DNA from: Geomonas diazotrophica
Lineage (GTDB): Bacteria > Desulfobacterota > Desulfuromonadia > Geobacterales > Geobacteraceae
Direction of reading: 5' to 3'
DNA: 64,000 bases
Assembly: GCF_018919385.1 (NCBI RefSeq)
Contig: NZ_JAHLMF010000006.1
Span: 186,001-250,000, forward strand
The notes under the pieces were generated by a model. That model searched no databases. It was not told the DNA's origin and was given only the letters and a program-made list of their open reading frames with translations. The translations under genes were made by a program, and so were the position numbers. Position 1 is the first letter of the stretch, and each line of letters opens with the position of its first letter. This document shows, piece by piece, positions 26,437 through 34,974 of this stretch.

Positions 26437-26550
26437 TTGCCCCCCTCGCCCTCCGGGCTTGTCCACCAAGGCCTCGGCGTAGGTGGAAGAGGGGCTGGGG
26501 ATGAGGGAGAGGCAGTTGGTCGCCGTCACGGCGGTACGTTAAAAACAGAG

Positions 26551-26634
26551 GCGGGCGAATGATTATTCGCCCCTACAGTGCCCCGGGTATTTCCCGAAGG
26601 GGACATCCGTAGGGGCGAATAATTATTCGCCCGC
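26551..26634. repeat. Palindromic MITE-like element
   Basis: Left arm 26551-26576 and right arm 26609-26634 are inverted copies matching at 25 of 26 positions; each arm is itself a near-palindrome around GGGCGAAT-ATT-ATTCGCCC. It sits between convergent genes, flanked on one side by TTTTGTTTG and on the other by AAAAACAGAG, so it can also serve as a bidirectional terminator. Confidence 0.75.
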
Positions 26635-26657
26635 TTTTGTTTGAAGGCAACGGGCCG

Positions 26658-28661
26658 CTACTGCCCGGAGGTCAGCGCGAGCAACAGCACCAGGGTCACG
26701 AAGGTGTAGAAGATGTAGATGTTCAGCTTGCCGTGCTGCAACCGACGCACCGGCTGTGCCTTTTCGAACAGGTACTCCAGGAAGGGGAGATACCCCTTCT
26801 CGAGTACCGTCTCCGGAAGGTGGCTTTCATGGCGGGCAGGGCCGGGGAAAAGCCCCCTCACCCCTTCCCGGTGCTGCTCGGGGCGGAGCAGCACGGCGAA
26901 CCAGTGCACCAGGATGGCACCGAACGAGGAGGCGGTGTACTGCATCCTGGGTGCGGGCCTCAAATAGCCGCAGCCCCAGGTGGGAGCGACCGGCACCGGC
27001 AACCTGGCGGCGCGCCTGGCGAAGAAGATCCAGAGCAGGGCCAGGAGCAGAAGCAGCCCCACCCCCAGGATCGAGATCCATGAGAAGGGAACCAGGCTCG
27101 CAACCCCTTGCGACGCAAGCGACTCGCCGTAATCGCCCAGGGCCGCGTTCAGGACCTCGACGAAAAGGCCAGGCGCCAACCCGATCAGCGCACAGCAGAC
27201 GGCAAGTACACCCATGGGCACCAGCATCCCCGCTCCCGCCTCATGCCCCCCCTCGTGCTCCTTCGAGCGCGGCACCCCCAGGAAAACCACCCCGTACACC
27301 TTCACGAAGCAGGCTACCGCCAGCCCCCCCACCAACGCCAGCACCGGCGCGGCCAGCGCTGGGAGCGACGGTGCCAGGCCTACCGCGGCCTCGATCGCGT
27401 GGAAGGCTCCCAGGTAAACCATCAGCTCGCTGACGAAGCCGTTCAAGGGGGGAAGGCCGCAGATGGCAACGGCGCCTACCAGGAAAAACAGTGACGTGCG
27501 GGGCAACCGGCGCGACACGCCTCCCAAGAGGTCGATCTCCCTGGTGCCGGTGGCATGGATCACGGAACCTGCGGAAAGAAAGAGCAGCGACTTGAACAGG
27601 GCGTGGTTCACGACGTGCAGCAGCGCACCCGCCGCGCCGAGGGCGACGAGCGCCTCCCATCCCTGGTTCGCGCCGATCAGCGCCATGCCCAGCCCCATCA
27701 TGATGATGCCGATGTTCTCGATGCTGTGGTAGGCCAGGAGCCTTTTCAGGTCGTGCTGACCGATCGCGTAGGCGACCCCGAGGACGGCGGAGACGCTTCC
27801 CAGCACGAGCACCACGGCTCCCCACCAAAGCGGCGGATCGCTGAAAGCGGAAAAGACCCTCATCATCCCGTAGATGCCGGTCTTCAGCACCACCCCGGAC
27901 AGGATCGCGGAGACGTGGCTGGGGGCGTTGGCGTGCGCCGAGGGGAGCCAGACATGCAGCGGCATCACCCCCGCCTTCATGCCGAAACCGAAGAGGGCGG
28001 TCAGGAAGATGGTCGTGGCGATGGGACCTGCGGCAGTAAGGGAGCCGGGGGAGGGAAAAAGGTAGGCGCCGGTCGCCGAGTTGAGGAGCGAGAAGGTGGC
28101 GAAAAGCGCCAGCGCGCCCAGGTGGGCCGTGATCAGGTAGAGCACCCCCGCCTCACGCACCTGTGGTTTTTCATCCTCGGTGGTGAGGACGAAGTAGGCG
28201 GCGAAGGCCATTACCTCCCAGGCCATGAGAAAGAGCATGGTGCTCCTGGCAACGAGCACCATGGTGAGGGCCGCGGAGAGCAGTCCCAGGAAGAAGGCGA
28301 GCTTGCCGCCGTGCTCGGGGTGCCGCGCCACCGGCCAGTAGCCGGCGCCGTAGACGGCGCAGCAGCCGGTTACGATGAAGACGGGGAGGAGAAATACTGC
28401 GGAAAGCGCGTCGACGCCGACCTCGAGCCTTCCGAAGGGAAGCCCGGAAGGGATGAGCCAGGTTCCGGCGCCGGGAAGGAAGACGGCGCCCAAGGCACCG
28501 GCGCAGCCGATGAGCGACGCTGCGGCCATGAGGACGACGCCGGCGCGCTGGGCGGTGCTCGATCCCCTGCGCAGCAGCAGCGGCAGCCCCGACGCGCCCT
28601 GGCAGCAAGCGGCGAGCAACAACAGCCCAAGAGAGGTCGCAGGCTCGCCGGAGAAGGTCAT
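26658..28661 (-). CDS. NuoL/HyfB-like antiporter subunit (copy 2)
   Basis: 667 residues, about 16 TM helices, clearly related to the protein at 21508-23484: MLFLMAWEVMAFAAYFVLTT (TM5 glutamate), [58 protein letters not shown], and the shared [20 protein letters not shown] near the C terminus. It is preceded by GAGGAGCTG and starts 2 bases after the HTH-PtsN gene, so the two form a separate minus-strand transcription unit. A second antiporter-like subunit could add another ion-translocation site to the complex or belong to a variant of it. Confidence 0.88.
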   Translation of the reverse strand: MTFSGEPATSLGLLLLAACCQGASGLPLLLRRGSSTAQRAGVVLMAAASLIGCAGALGAVFLPGAGTWLIPSGLPFGRLEVGVDALSAVFLLPVFIVTGCCAVYGAGYWPVARHPEHGGKLAFFLGLLSAALTMVLVARSTMLFLMAWEVMAFAAYFVLTTEDEKPQVREAGVLYLITAHLGALALFATFSLLNSATGAYLFPSPGSLTAAGPIATTIFLTALFGFGMKAGVMPLHVWLPSAHANAPSHVSAILSGVVLKTGIYGMMRVFSAFSDPPLWWGAVVLVLGSVSAVLGVAYAIGQHDLKRLLAYHSIENIGIIMMGLGMALIGANQGWEALVALGAAGALLHVVNHALFKSLLFLSAGSVIHATGTREIDLLGGVSRRLPRTSLFFLVGAVAICGLPPLNGFVSELMVYLGAFHAIEAAVGLAPSLPALAAPVLALVGGLAVACFVKVYGVVFLGVPRSKEHEGGHEAGAGMLVPMGVLAVCCALIGLAPGLFVEVLNAALGDYGESLASQGVASLVPFSWISILGVGLLLLLALLWIFFARRAARLPVPVAPTWGCGYLRPAPRMQYTASSFGAILVHWFAVLLRPEQHREGVRGLFPGPARHESHLPETVLEKGYLPFLEYLFEKAQPVRRLQHGKLNIYIFYTFVTLVLLLALTSGQ

Positions 28662-28663
28662 GA

Positions 28664-29341
28664 TCAGCTCCTCTTGCCGCGCTCGAAGCGCCGGGCGGCC
28701 TCCATGATGGCCGCGGGATCACAGGCGTTGTTGAGGATGCCCCGGAACTCCTGGTCGTGCAGGGCGTAGGCGAGCCGGGACAGAAGGTGCAGGTGCACCT
28801 TCACGGTGGGACTGGTTATCAGGAACAGGATGCGCACCGGGATGTTGTCCAGGGCCCCGAAGTCGATCGGGTGCTCCAGGAAGCAGAGGGAAATGGCGGG
28901 TTGCGGCTTGGTCTGCAGCAGGATCGGGTTGCGGACGTGGGGTATCGCGATGCCGTCGCCGACGGCGGTGGTGCCGAGGGCCTCGCGGGCCAGCAGCACC
29001 TGGAGCAGGAATTCGGGGTCCACCTGCGCCGGGAGCTTGAGAAGGTTCACCACGTTGCGCAGCACGGAGAGCTTGTCGTCTCCGGGCACACCGCAGTGTA
29101 TGCCCCCCGCCTCCAGGGCCTGGGCCAGGGTCGGGAGGTCCAGGTCCGCCTGCACCGCCTCGAACAGCTCGGGGGGGACCTTGGTGCCGTGCTCGGTGGC
29201 CCACTCAAGGAGGTCCACCCGGTTGATCTGGTAGGTGCCGTGCACCAGGGTGGCGGGAAGCTTTTCCTTCTTGATCCACTTGAGGACCGTCCCCTCATCC
29301 TGGTGCAGCAGCGCGGCCACTTCTGAAGCCTTCATCAACAT
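28664..29341 (-). CDS. HTH-PtsN fusion: excisionase-type DNA-binding domain plus fructose-type EIIA domain
   Basis: 225 residues from ATG 29341 (GGGGGGAAC upstream; longer upstream readings have no family signal). Residues about 3-45 are a MerR/excisionase-like helix-turn-helix (MKASEVAALLHQDEGTVLKW, then QINRVDLLEWA). Residues about 75-220 are a PTS EIIA type-2 domain with GDGIAIPHVRNP, where the histidine is the usual phosphorylation site. The combination is a PtsN-like phospho-switch attached to a DNA- or protein-binding helix set. It directly precedes the NuoL-like gene, so it may tie that membrane subunit to nitrogen-PTS phosphorylation. Function is inferred. Confidence 0.85.
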   Translation of the reverse strand: MLMKASEVAALLHQDEGTVLKWIKKEKLPATLVHGTYQINRVDLLEWATEHGTKVPPELFEAVQADLDLPTLAQALEAGGIHCGVPGDDKLSVLRNVVNLLKLPAQVDPEFLLQVLLAREALGTTAVGDGIAIPHVRNPILLQTKPQPAISLCFLEHPIDFGALDNIPVRILFLITSPTVKVHLHLLSRLAYALHDQEFRGILNNACDPAAIMEAARRFERGKRS

Positions 29342-29456
29342 CGACTGTTCCCCCCATTGCTGAACACGGAAAGGTATAGCACCGTTAAGATGAAGATGCA
29401 ACGGCGTTAATGTTGAAAAAGCGAATCGTACCGGCCGGTTGCCGGGCCCGGCCATC

Positions 29457-29488
29457 AAAAAAGCCCCCGGATCGCTCCGGGGGCTTTC
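29457..29488 (-). terminator. Intrinsic terminator after the heptaheme cytochrome gene
   Basis: Inverted repeat AAAGCCCCCGG (29460-29470) and CCGGGGGCTTT (29477-29487), followed on the minus strand by TTTTTT (29462-29457). It lies 12 bases past the cytochrome stop. Confidence 0.85.
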
Positions 29489-29498
29489 TGTTGCCGCT

Positions 29499-31022
29499 TT
29501 ACTTCTTGGCGTGCTTCTCGCCGCCGGGGACGTCCTGGCCCCCTGCCGCATGGCAGTCGCTGCAGTTTGCCTTGTGCAGTTCGTCGCCGATATCGACCGG
29601 GTGAACGAACTCTTTCACCACTGTGCCGGCCGGGATGTTCTCCTGCTTCTGGCCCAGCACGGTGTGGCACATGTTGCAGTCCTTGGAGATCACCTTGCCG
29701 GAGGCGGTCTTGTGCTTGCCGTCGTGGCAGCGGAAGCAACCCGGGCTGTAGAAGTGCCCGATATGGTTCGGGTAGGTGTTCCAGGTGATCTTCATGGCCG
29801 GGAAGAAGTTCCTGTTGTAGATGTCCTGCACCACGGTCACGGCGTGGGCAAGCTCCTTCGCCTTGTCCTTGGCCACCTGCGGGTAGTTCTTCGCGTAGTA
29901 CTCGGGAATTTCCTTGGCGATGGTCGCCTTGGCCTCTTCCTTGTTCTTGTACGGCCTAGTCAGGATCTCCACCGCGGTCTTCTTCAGGTACGGCAGGCCG
30001 AGGTCGATGCGCTTGGCGGCGAAGGCCTCGTCCATCTCCACGCCAGGGGAGCGGTAGACGTGCGCCGGACGGTTGTGGCAGTCGAGGCAGTCCATGACCC
30101 TCTTCTGGGCCTTCGCCACGTCATCCTTGGAGAGCGGCTTCTCGGTGTCCATGTACTCGGTCACGGAACCGTCCTTCTCCTTGACCGCGATGTACGGGAT
30201 GTTCATGCGCTGCCTGTCCAGGGCGATGTAGGAAACCTCCTGGCCGATGTGCCAGTGGATGCCCCTGTGGTGCTCGCTCTTCGGGGTCCCGCCGATGTTG
30301 ATCAGCATGTTGATCTCGCGCGGGGTGTTCGCCTCGTTGGGAGCGTAGTGGTAGAACACTTTCTGGCGTCCGGCGTAGAACTTCTCGGGCCAGTGGCAGT
30401 GCTCACAGGTATCGCGCGCCGGACGGAGGTTGTCGATCGGGGTCTCGATGGTCTCCGGGTAGGTGTGGAAGGCGACCGCGTAGAGCTGCCTCATGCCGGA
30501 GATCTTCGCCTTCACGTACCAGGCGGCGCCGGGGCCCACGTGGCACTCGACGCATTTCACCTTGGCGTGCGGGGAATTGGCCCACGCCACATGCTCGGGC
30601 TCCATGACCTGGTGGCAGAGCTCGCCGCAGAAGGTGGTCGATTCGGTGAACTCGTACCCCTTCAGGGAGGCGACGGAGACGATGAGCACGAAGCCGATGC
30701 TGGCGACGACGAAGAAGAGGAACAGATGGCGCTTGTGCGCGTCGTTGAAGTCCACCCGCGGGAAGGGGGGGATCACCTCGTCCGGATGCCTGCGCCTCTT
30801 TTCCCTCACGATGTAGGCGCCCAGCGGGACCAGGATGAGGCCCATGATGAGCATGCCCGGGAAGAGGAAGTAGGTCATCAGGCCGAGGTAGGGCTTCTCG
30901 ACGCCGGTTATCCCCTCGTAGGAGAGGAAGCCGATGATCAGGCCCGTCGCGGTGACGGCCAGGATCATGCCGACCAGACTGATCAGGTTCCAGGCGTAGC
31001 CGGCATACTTTCTAAGTGCCAT
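29499..31022 (-). CDS. NapC/NirT-type multiheme cytochrome c, seven heme sites
   Basis: 507 residues, GGAGAAG before the ATG. Three TM helices (about 13-32, 48-71, 99-119) precede a large periplasmic domain. Heme sites: CGELCH (132, spacing CxxxCH, with a downstream methionine as in NapC/NrfH first hemes), CVECH, CEHCH, CLDCH, CFRCH, CNMCH and CSDCH. NapC/NirT proteins take electrons from menaquinol and pass them to periplasmic acceptors; with seven hemes this one could reach further or act as a terminal conduit. Its promoter is strong and overlaps a palindrome. It lies close to the Ehr cluster but in its own unit. Confidence 0.9.
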   Translation of the reverse strand: MALRKYAGYAWNLISLVGMILAVTATGLIIGFLSYEGITGVEKPYLGLMTYFLFPGMLIMGLILVPLGAYIVREKRRRHPDEVIPPFPRVDFNDAHKRHLFLFFVVASIGFVLIVSVASLKGYEFTESTTFCGELCHQVMEPEHVAWANSPHAKVKCVECHVGPGAAWYVKAKISGMRQLYAVAFHTYPETIETPIDNLRPARDTCEHCHWPEKFYAGRQKVFYHYAPNEANTPREINMLINIGGTPKSEHHRGIHWHIGQEVSYIALDRQRMNIPYIAVKEKDGSVTEYMDTEKPLSKDDVAKAQKRVMDCLDCHNRPAHVYRSPGVEMDEAFAAKRIDLGLPYLKKTAVEILTRPYKNKEEAKATIAKEIPEYYAKNYPQVAKDKAKELAHAVTVVQDIYNRNFFPAMKITWNTYPNHIGHFYSPGCFRCHDGKHKTASGKVISKDCNMCHTVLGQKQENIPAGTVVKEFVHPVDIGDELHKANCSDCHAAGGQDVPGGEKHAKK

Positions 31023-31073
31023 AGTGTCTTCTCCTTGCGTGTTTTCGTATGGTTCCAGGGAAAATAGGGCAGA

Positions 31074-31102
31074 ACCTTACTATCCGACATGACTTATGTC
31101 AA
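31074..31102 (-). promoter_or_regulatory. Promoter of the heptaheme cytochrome gene
   Basis: Minus strand: TTGACA (31102-31097), 17-base spacer, TAAGGT (31079-31074). Perfect -35, weak -10, which suggests help from an activator. Predicted start near 31067; the leader is about 45 bases. Confidence 0.55.
31087..31101. promoter_or_regulatory. Putative operator palindrome over the -35 box
   Basis: GACAT-GACTT-ATGTC is a perfect 5-bp dyad with a 5-base centre, covering most of the TTGACA box of the cytochrome promoter. It is not an FNR (TTGAT-N4-ATCAA) site. Position suggests repression when occupied; the regulator is unknown. Confidence 0.35.
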
Positions 31103-31295
31103 AAAAAACTATGTTAATGTATACGCTGTATTTTAAAACGGCTATCTACTAAAAACCCACAGAAATCATGCGGAATACGCAGTGAGCGTCCGGACCGGCT
31201 CCCCGGAAATAAAAAACGATGTTATACTATCAGACAAACTTATAGAATGCAAGCAACTACTCATGAGGAGAGCCCGGAGGACCTCCCCGCCCCCC

Positions 31296-32192
31296 TCACG
31301 ACTCGTAGCCGAACTCCTTGAGCATGCGGCTGTTGTCGCTCCACTCGCCGCTCACCCGCACGAACAGTTCCAGGAACACCTTCGCATCCAGCAGCCGCTC
31401 GATCTCCTGGCGCGCCTGGGTCCCGATCTTCTTGAGCATCTCCCCTTTGCGGCCGATGATGATCCCTTTCTGCGAGTCCCGCTCCACGTTGATGGTGGCC
31501 TGGATCGCCACCACCCCGGTTTCCCGCTCCTTGAAGCTGTCCACCACCACCGCCGTCGAGTAGGGGACCTCGTCGTGGGTCAGCCTGAAGATCTTCTCCC
31601 GGATGATCTCGGCCACGATGAAGCGCTCCGGCACGTCGGTCAGGATGTCGTCGGGGAAGTAGCAGGGGCCTTCGGGCAGCAGGGTGTGTACCAGCAGCAC
31701 CAGCTGCTCGACGCCGTCGCCGGAAGCGGCCGAAACCGGGATGATCTCCTTGAAGGGATAGGTCTCGCCGTAGACGGCCATCCGCCCCAAAAGGTCGCCC
31801 TTCGGGATCAGGTCGATCTTGTTCAGCACGAGGATCACCGGTGCTTCGACCCCGGAGAGGACCTCCCTGATCATGCCCGCCTCCTTCTCGGGATCGAAGG
31901 CGCCGTCGACCAGGAACAGGATCAGGTCCACCCCCTGCACCGAGGAGAGGGCCTCTTCCACCATGAACTTGTTCAGGCGGGTCTTGGCCCGATGGATCCC
32001 CGGGGTGTCCAGGAAGACGATCTGACCTCCCGGCACGTTGTGGATCCCCTTGATCTGGTTGCGGGTGGTCTGCGGCTTGTCCGAGGTGATCATCAGCTTC
32101 TCACCCAGGATGCGGTTCAACAGCGTGGATTTCCCGACGTTCGGCCGCCCCACGATGGAGACGAAACCGGAACGGAATATCTTTTCAGACAT
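31296..32192 (-). CDS. era: GTPase Era
   Basis: 298 residues. Era binds the 3' end of 16S rRNA and is needed for small-subunit maturation. G1 GRPNVGKS (15-22), G2 region [12 protein letters not shown]3 DTPG in [10 protein letters not shown]4 NKID in [11 protein letters not shown]5 SAASGDG; C-terminal KH domain with [24 protein letters not shown] lies before the ATG. It is the last of a minus-strand set rnc, radical SAM, era; rnc-era linkage is a common bacterial arrangement and fits shared rRNA processing roles. Confidence 0.97.
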   Translation of the reverse strand: MSEKIFRSGFVSIVGRPNVGKSTLLNRILGEKLMITSDKPQTTRNQIKGIHNVPGGQIVFLDTPGIHRAKTRLNKFMVEEALSSVQGVDLILFLVDGAFDPEKEAGMIREVLSGVEAPVILVLNKIDLIPKGDLLGRMAVYGETYPFKEIIPVSAASGDGVEQLVLLVHTLLPEGPCYFPDDILTDVPERFIVAEIIREKIFRLTHDEVPYSTAVVVDSFKERETGVVAIQATINVERDSQKGIIIGRKGEMLKKIGTQARQEIERLLDAKVFLELFVRVSGEWSDNSRMLKEFGYES

Positions 32193-32332
32193 CTCTAAAT
32201 GCCCTCCTGGCTCTTGTTACGGTAATCAAAGCGTTACAACATACGGGAATTGGTACGGCAAGGAAAGCGTTACTTCGCATCCGCACCGGTGTAAGGCGCA
32301 CCGACAGAGTATACCTCGAACAGGCGTTCTGC

Positions 32333-33385
32333 CTAGTGGCGGGGGCAAGACTCGAAGAGGCGGGCGTGCCGGCTCAGCTCGCCCCACTGCAGGGAGATGA
32401 CATCGGGGAGGAGTTCGCGGTCCTCACTCACGGAGGCAGCCACGCCGTAGCGCGTCGCCAGCCGCTGCAGGTTTCCCCTTCTCTGCCCCACCAGGTCGGA
32501 AACCCTGCCCGGGGGAGCGCCGAAACTGACCCGGCTTCCGGGGGGGATCCCCTCGAGCAGGCCGCACATGCGGTCGAAGCAGAGCTCGGACTCCACCAGC
32601 TGTCCGAAGGCGGGATGGTAGGGACCGGCCAGCACCACGCCGGGGGAGTCCAGCTCGGAGGTGGGTTGCAGGCCGAAGCGGATCACCGGGATGCCGGCCT
32701 GCCCGGCGGCCTCCAGCATCTCCTTGCACAAGGTCACCGCCTGCGGCAGGGCAAGGGGGTGATAGCTTCCCTCACGGTAGCGCCGCGCCAGTTCGGTCCC
32801 CTCGATCACCAGGGTGGGGTAGATGCGCAAAAAGGCGGGTTTCAGGTCGAGAGCGCGCCGCAACGAGGCAAGCGCAGCCTGCGGCGTGTCGCCGGGGAGC
32901 CCCGGCATGAGCTGGATGCCGACCTCGATCCCCGCCTTCTTGAGGGTGGCCACGGAGAGTTCCACCTCGGACGCCCCGTGGCCGCGCCCCGAGAGCAGGA
33001 GCACCTCGGGGTCCAGGGACTGCACCCCCAGCTCGACGGTGGCGACCCCGTGCGCCTTCAGAAACTCGGCAGTGTCCGGGTCGACGGCGTCGGGGCGCGT
33101 GGAAAGCCGGACCGATTGCACAACGCCTGCGGCAAGCAGCGGCTGCAAGGGGAACAGCAGCGCCCCCTGGTCCCGGCGGGGCAACGCGGTGAAGGTGCCG
33201 CCGTAAAAGGCGACTTCGAGTTTCCGCGCCGGCGCCCCCAACCGGTACTCCTCGATGCGGCTCAGCAGTTGCCGGGCGGTGGGCAGCCCCCCCCCGACCC
33301 CGGCCACCCGCTCCTGGTCGCAGAAGACGCAGCGGTGCGGGCACCCCTGGTGCGGTATGAAAAATGGGACCAGCAGCGGCCTCAA
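32333..33385 (-). CDS. Radical SAM protein, Elp3-like N-terminal type
   Basis: 350 residues from a TTG start whose T-TGA overlap with the rnc stop and a GGGGGAGAG box support translational coupling. The SAM cluster motif is CPHRCVFC (C15, C19, C22), a CxxxCxxC set. Further family marks: FYGGTFTALP, LSTRPDAVD, VELGVQSLDPEVL and GIQLMPGLPGDTP, all typical of the Elp3/YhcC radical SAM group. There is no acetyltransferase domain as in true Elp3. The location between rnc and era suggests an RNA-modification role, but the substrate is unknown. Confidence 0.85.
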   Translation of the reverse strand: MRPLLVPFFIPHQGCPHRCVFCDQERVAGVGGGLPTARQLLSRIEEYRLGAPARKLEVAFYGGTFTALPRRDQGALLFPLQPLLAAGVVQSVRLSTRPDAVDPDTAEFLKAHGVATVELGVQSLDPEVLLLSGRGHGASEVELSVATLKKAGIEVGIQLMPGLPGDTPQAALASLRRALDLKPAFLRIYPTLVIEGTELARRYREGSYHPLALPQAVTLCKEMLEAAGQAGIPVIRFGLQPTSELDSPGVVLAGPYHPAFGQLVESELCFDRMCGLLEGIPPGSRVSFGAPPGRVSDLVGQRRGNLQRLATRYGVAASVSEDRELLPDVISLQWGELSRHARLFESCPRH

Positions 33386-34080
33386 CTCTCCCCCTTGAGC
33401 AGGAGGGTGGCGGCGCGGGCGGCATCCTGTTCGGCCTCCTTCTTGGTCCTCCCCACCCCTTCCCCCATCAGCTCCTCGCCCAGGTAGATCTGCACGGTGA
33501 AGCGGCGGTCGTGGTCGGGGCCGGTCGCCTCTTTCAGCTCGTAGCGCGGCAGCTCCCGCCGCAGGAACCGGGCCCGCTCCTGCAGCTCCGTCTTGGCGTC
33601 CCGGCCAAACAGCTGCTCCGGGGAGTCAAGCAGAGGTTCGAACAGCCGGTGCACCACTAGCCGCGCCGGTTCGATGCCGCCGTCCAGGTAGAGCGCGGCA
33701 AGCAGGGCCTCGAAGGCGTCGGCCAGAAGCGAGCGTTTCTGCCTCCCTCCCCCCTTCTCCTCGCCACGTCCAAGGCGCAGCGACGCCCCAAGCTCCAGTT
33801 CCGCCGCTATGCGCGCCAGGCTCACCTCGTCCACCAGCGCCGCCCGGATCTTGGTCAGCTCCCCCTCGCGGCTCTCCGGAAAACGTCGCAGCAAAAGGTC
33901 CGAGAGCAGGAAATCGAGCACCGCGTCGCCGAAGAACTCCAGGCGCTGGTTGTCCTTCCCCCCCGACTCGTTCACGTAGGTGCGGTGGGTCAGCGCCTCT
34001 TCCAGGAGCTCACGATTAAGAAACCGGTACTTGATCCGTGCTTCAACCCCGGTGAGGTTGTCATCCTGCTTCTCTTTCAT
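33382..34080 (-). CDS. rnc: Ribonuclease III
   Basis: 232 residues. RNase III cleaves double-stranded RNA in rRNA precursors and some mRNAs. Catalytic signature RLEFFGDAVLDFLLSD (47-62, with E48 and D52), second metal site LLADAFEALLAALYLDGG, and a C-terminal dsRBD (YELKEATGPDHDRRFTVQIY, GVGRTKKEAEQDAARAA). Length is normal. It is the first gene of the rnc - radical SAM - era set and diverges from tmk. Confidence 0.97.
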   Translation of the reverse strand: MKEKQDDNLTGVEARIKYRFLNRELLEEALTHRTYVNESGGKDNQRLEFFGDAVLDFLLSDLLLRRFPESREGELTKIRAALVDEVSLARIAAELELGASLRLGRGEEKGGGRQKRSLLADAFEALLAALYLDGGIEPARLVVHRLFEPLLDSPEQLFGRDAKTELQERARFLRRELPRYELKEATGPDHDRRFTVQIYLGEELMGEGVGRTKKEAEQDAARAATLLLKGES

Positions 34081-34262
34081 AATAAAAGCCCGTGCCCATT
34101 CTTAATTTGAGCCAAATATAGACAAAGGGGCGCGGCATGGCAATAGGCTTCTCCGCGGCGGCCGCCCTGCCAGGAGAGGGACCTGGTCCGGAGGCATTGC
34201 GCAAACCGGCACCAGTGGCGGCCAAGGCCTGCGCGGCGCGGCTTCGCGGGGGCATTTAAATC

Positions 34263-34291
34263 TTGCATAATAATCACCCCTCCCATATAAT
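34263..34291 (+). promoter_or_regulatory. Promoter of the tmk-holB-yaaT-metG operon
   Basis: TTGCAT (34263-34268), a 17-base spacer and a perfect TATAAT (34286-34291). Predicted start near 34298, about 29 bases before the tmk ATG. Confidence 0.7.
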
Positions 34292-34326
34292 TCAGTGATT
34301 TTATAGGGGATCATGAGACCATAGAC

Positions 34327-34974
34327 ATGGGCTTTTTCATTACATTTGAAGGCGTTGAGGGGTGCGGCAAAACGACCCAGTTGAGGCTCCTCAAGGAGCG
34401 TATGGAGTCGGCCGGAGAGAAGGTGGTGGCGACCCGCGAGCCGGGGGGATGCCCGATCGCCGACCAGATGCGCGCCATCCTGCTGGACGCCAAGAACAGC
34501 GCGATCACGCCGCTGGCCGAACTGCTGCTCTACGCCGCGGCGCGGGCCCAGCACGTTCAGGAGGTGATCGTCCCGGCGCTGGAGCGGGGCGAAACCGTGC
34601 TCTGCGACAGGTTCACCGACGCCACCCTGGCCTACCAGGGGCACGGCAGGGAGCTGGACCTCGACGTGATCCGCCAGCTGAACGCACTGGCGACCGGCGG
34701 GGTGCAGCCGGGCCTCACCGTGCTCATCGACTGCCCGGTGGAGACAGGTCTTTCGCGGGCGCTGTCCCGCATCGAGGCGACCAGCGGCGCCCGGGAAGAG
34801 CGCTTCGAGCTGGAATCGATACGCTTCCATGAGCGGGTGCGCGAAGGGTACCTGTCGCTGGCGCGCGCCTTCCCCGAACGTTTCGTGGTGGTGGACGGCT
34901 CCGGCGACGTAGCCCGGACCGAGGTACTGGTTACGGCGGCGCTCATGGACCGGCTCCCGGCGGGCAGGCGCTAG
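34327..34974 (+). CDS. tmk: Thymidylate kinase
   Basis: 215 residues. Phosphorylates dTMP to dTDP with ATP for DNA synthesis. P-loop FEGVEGCGKTT (7-17), dTMP-binding REPGG, and CDRFTDATLAYQGHGR with the DR(F/Y) motif; the LID region SGAREERFE carries arginines. The first base of the next gene follows the stop directly, so tmk and holB are cotranscribed, the usual pairing for replication nucleotide supply and polymerase loading. Confidence 0.96.
   Translation: MGFFITFEGVEGCGKTTQLRLLKERMESAGEKVVATREPGGCPIADQMRAILLDAKNSAITPLAELLLYAAARAQHVQEVIVPALERGETVLCDRFTDATLAYQGHGRELDLDVIRQLNALATGGVQPGLTVLIDCPVETGLSRALSRIEATSGAREERFELESIRFHERVREGYLSLARAFPERFVVVDGSGDVARTEVLVTAALMDRLPAGRR

Noticed and set aside
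26389-26660. CRISPR-like array
   Set aside because: The heptamers are contiguous without spacers, and the palindromic arms occur only twice. No cas genes are in the window.
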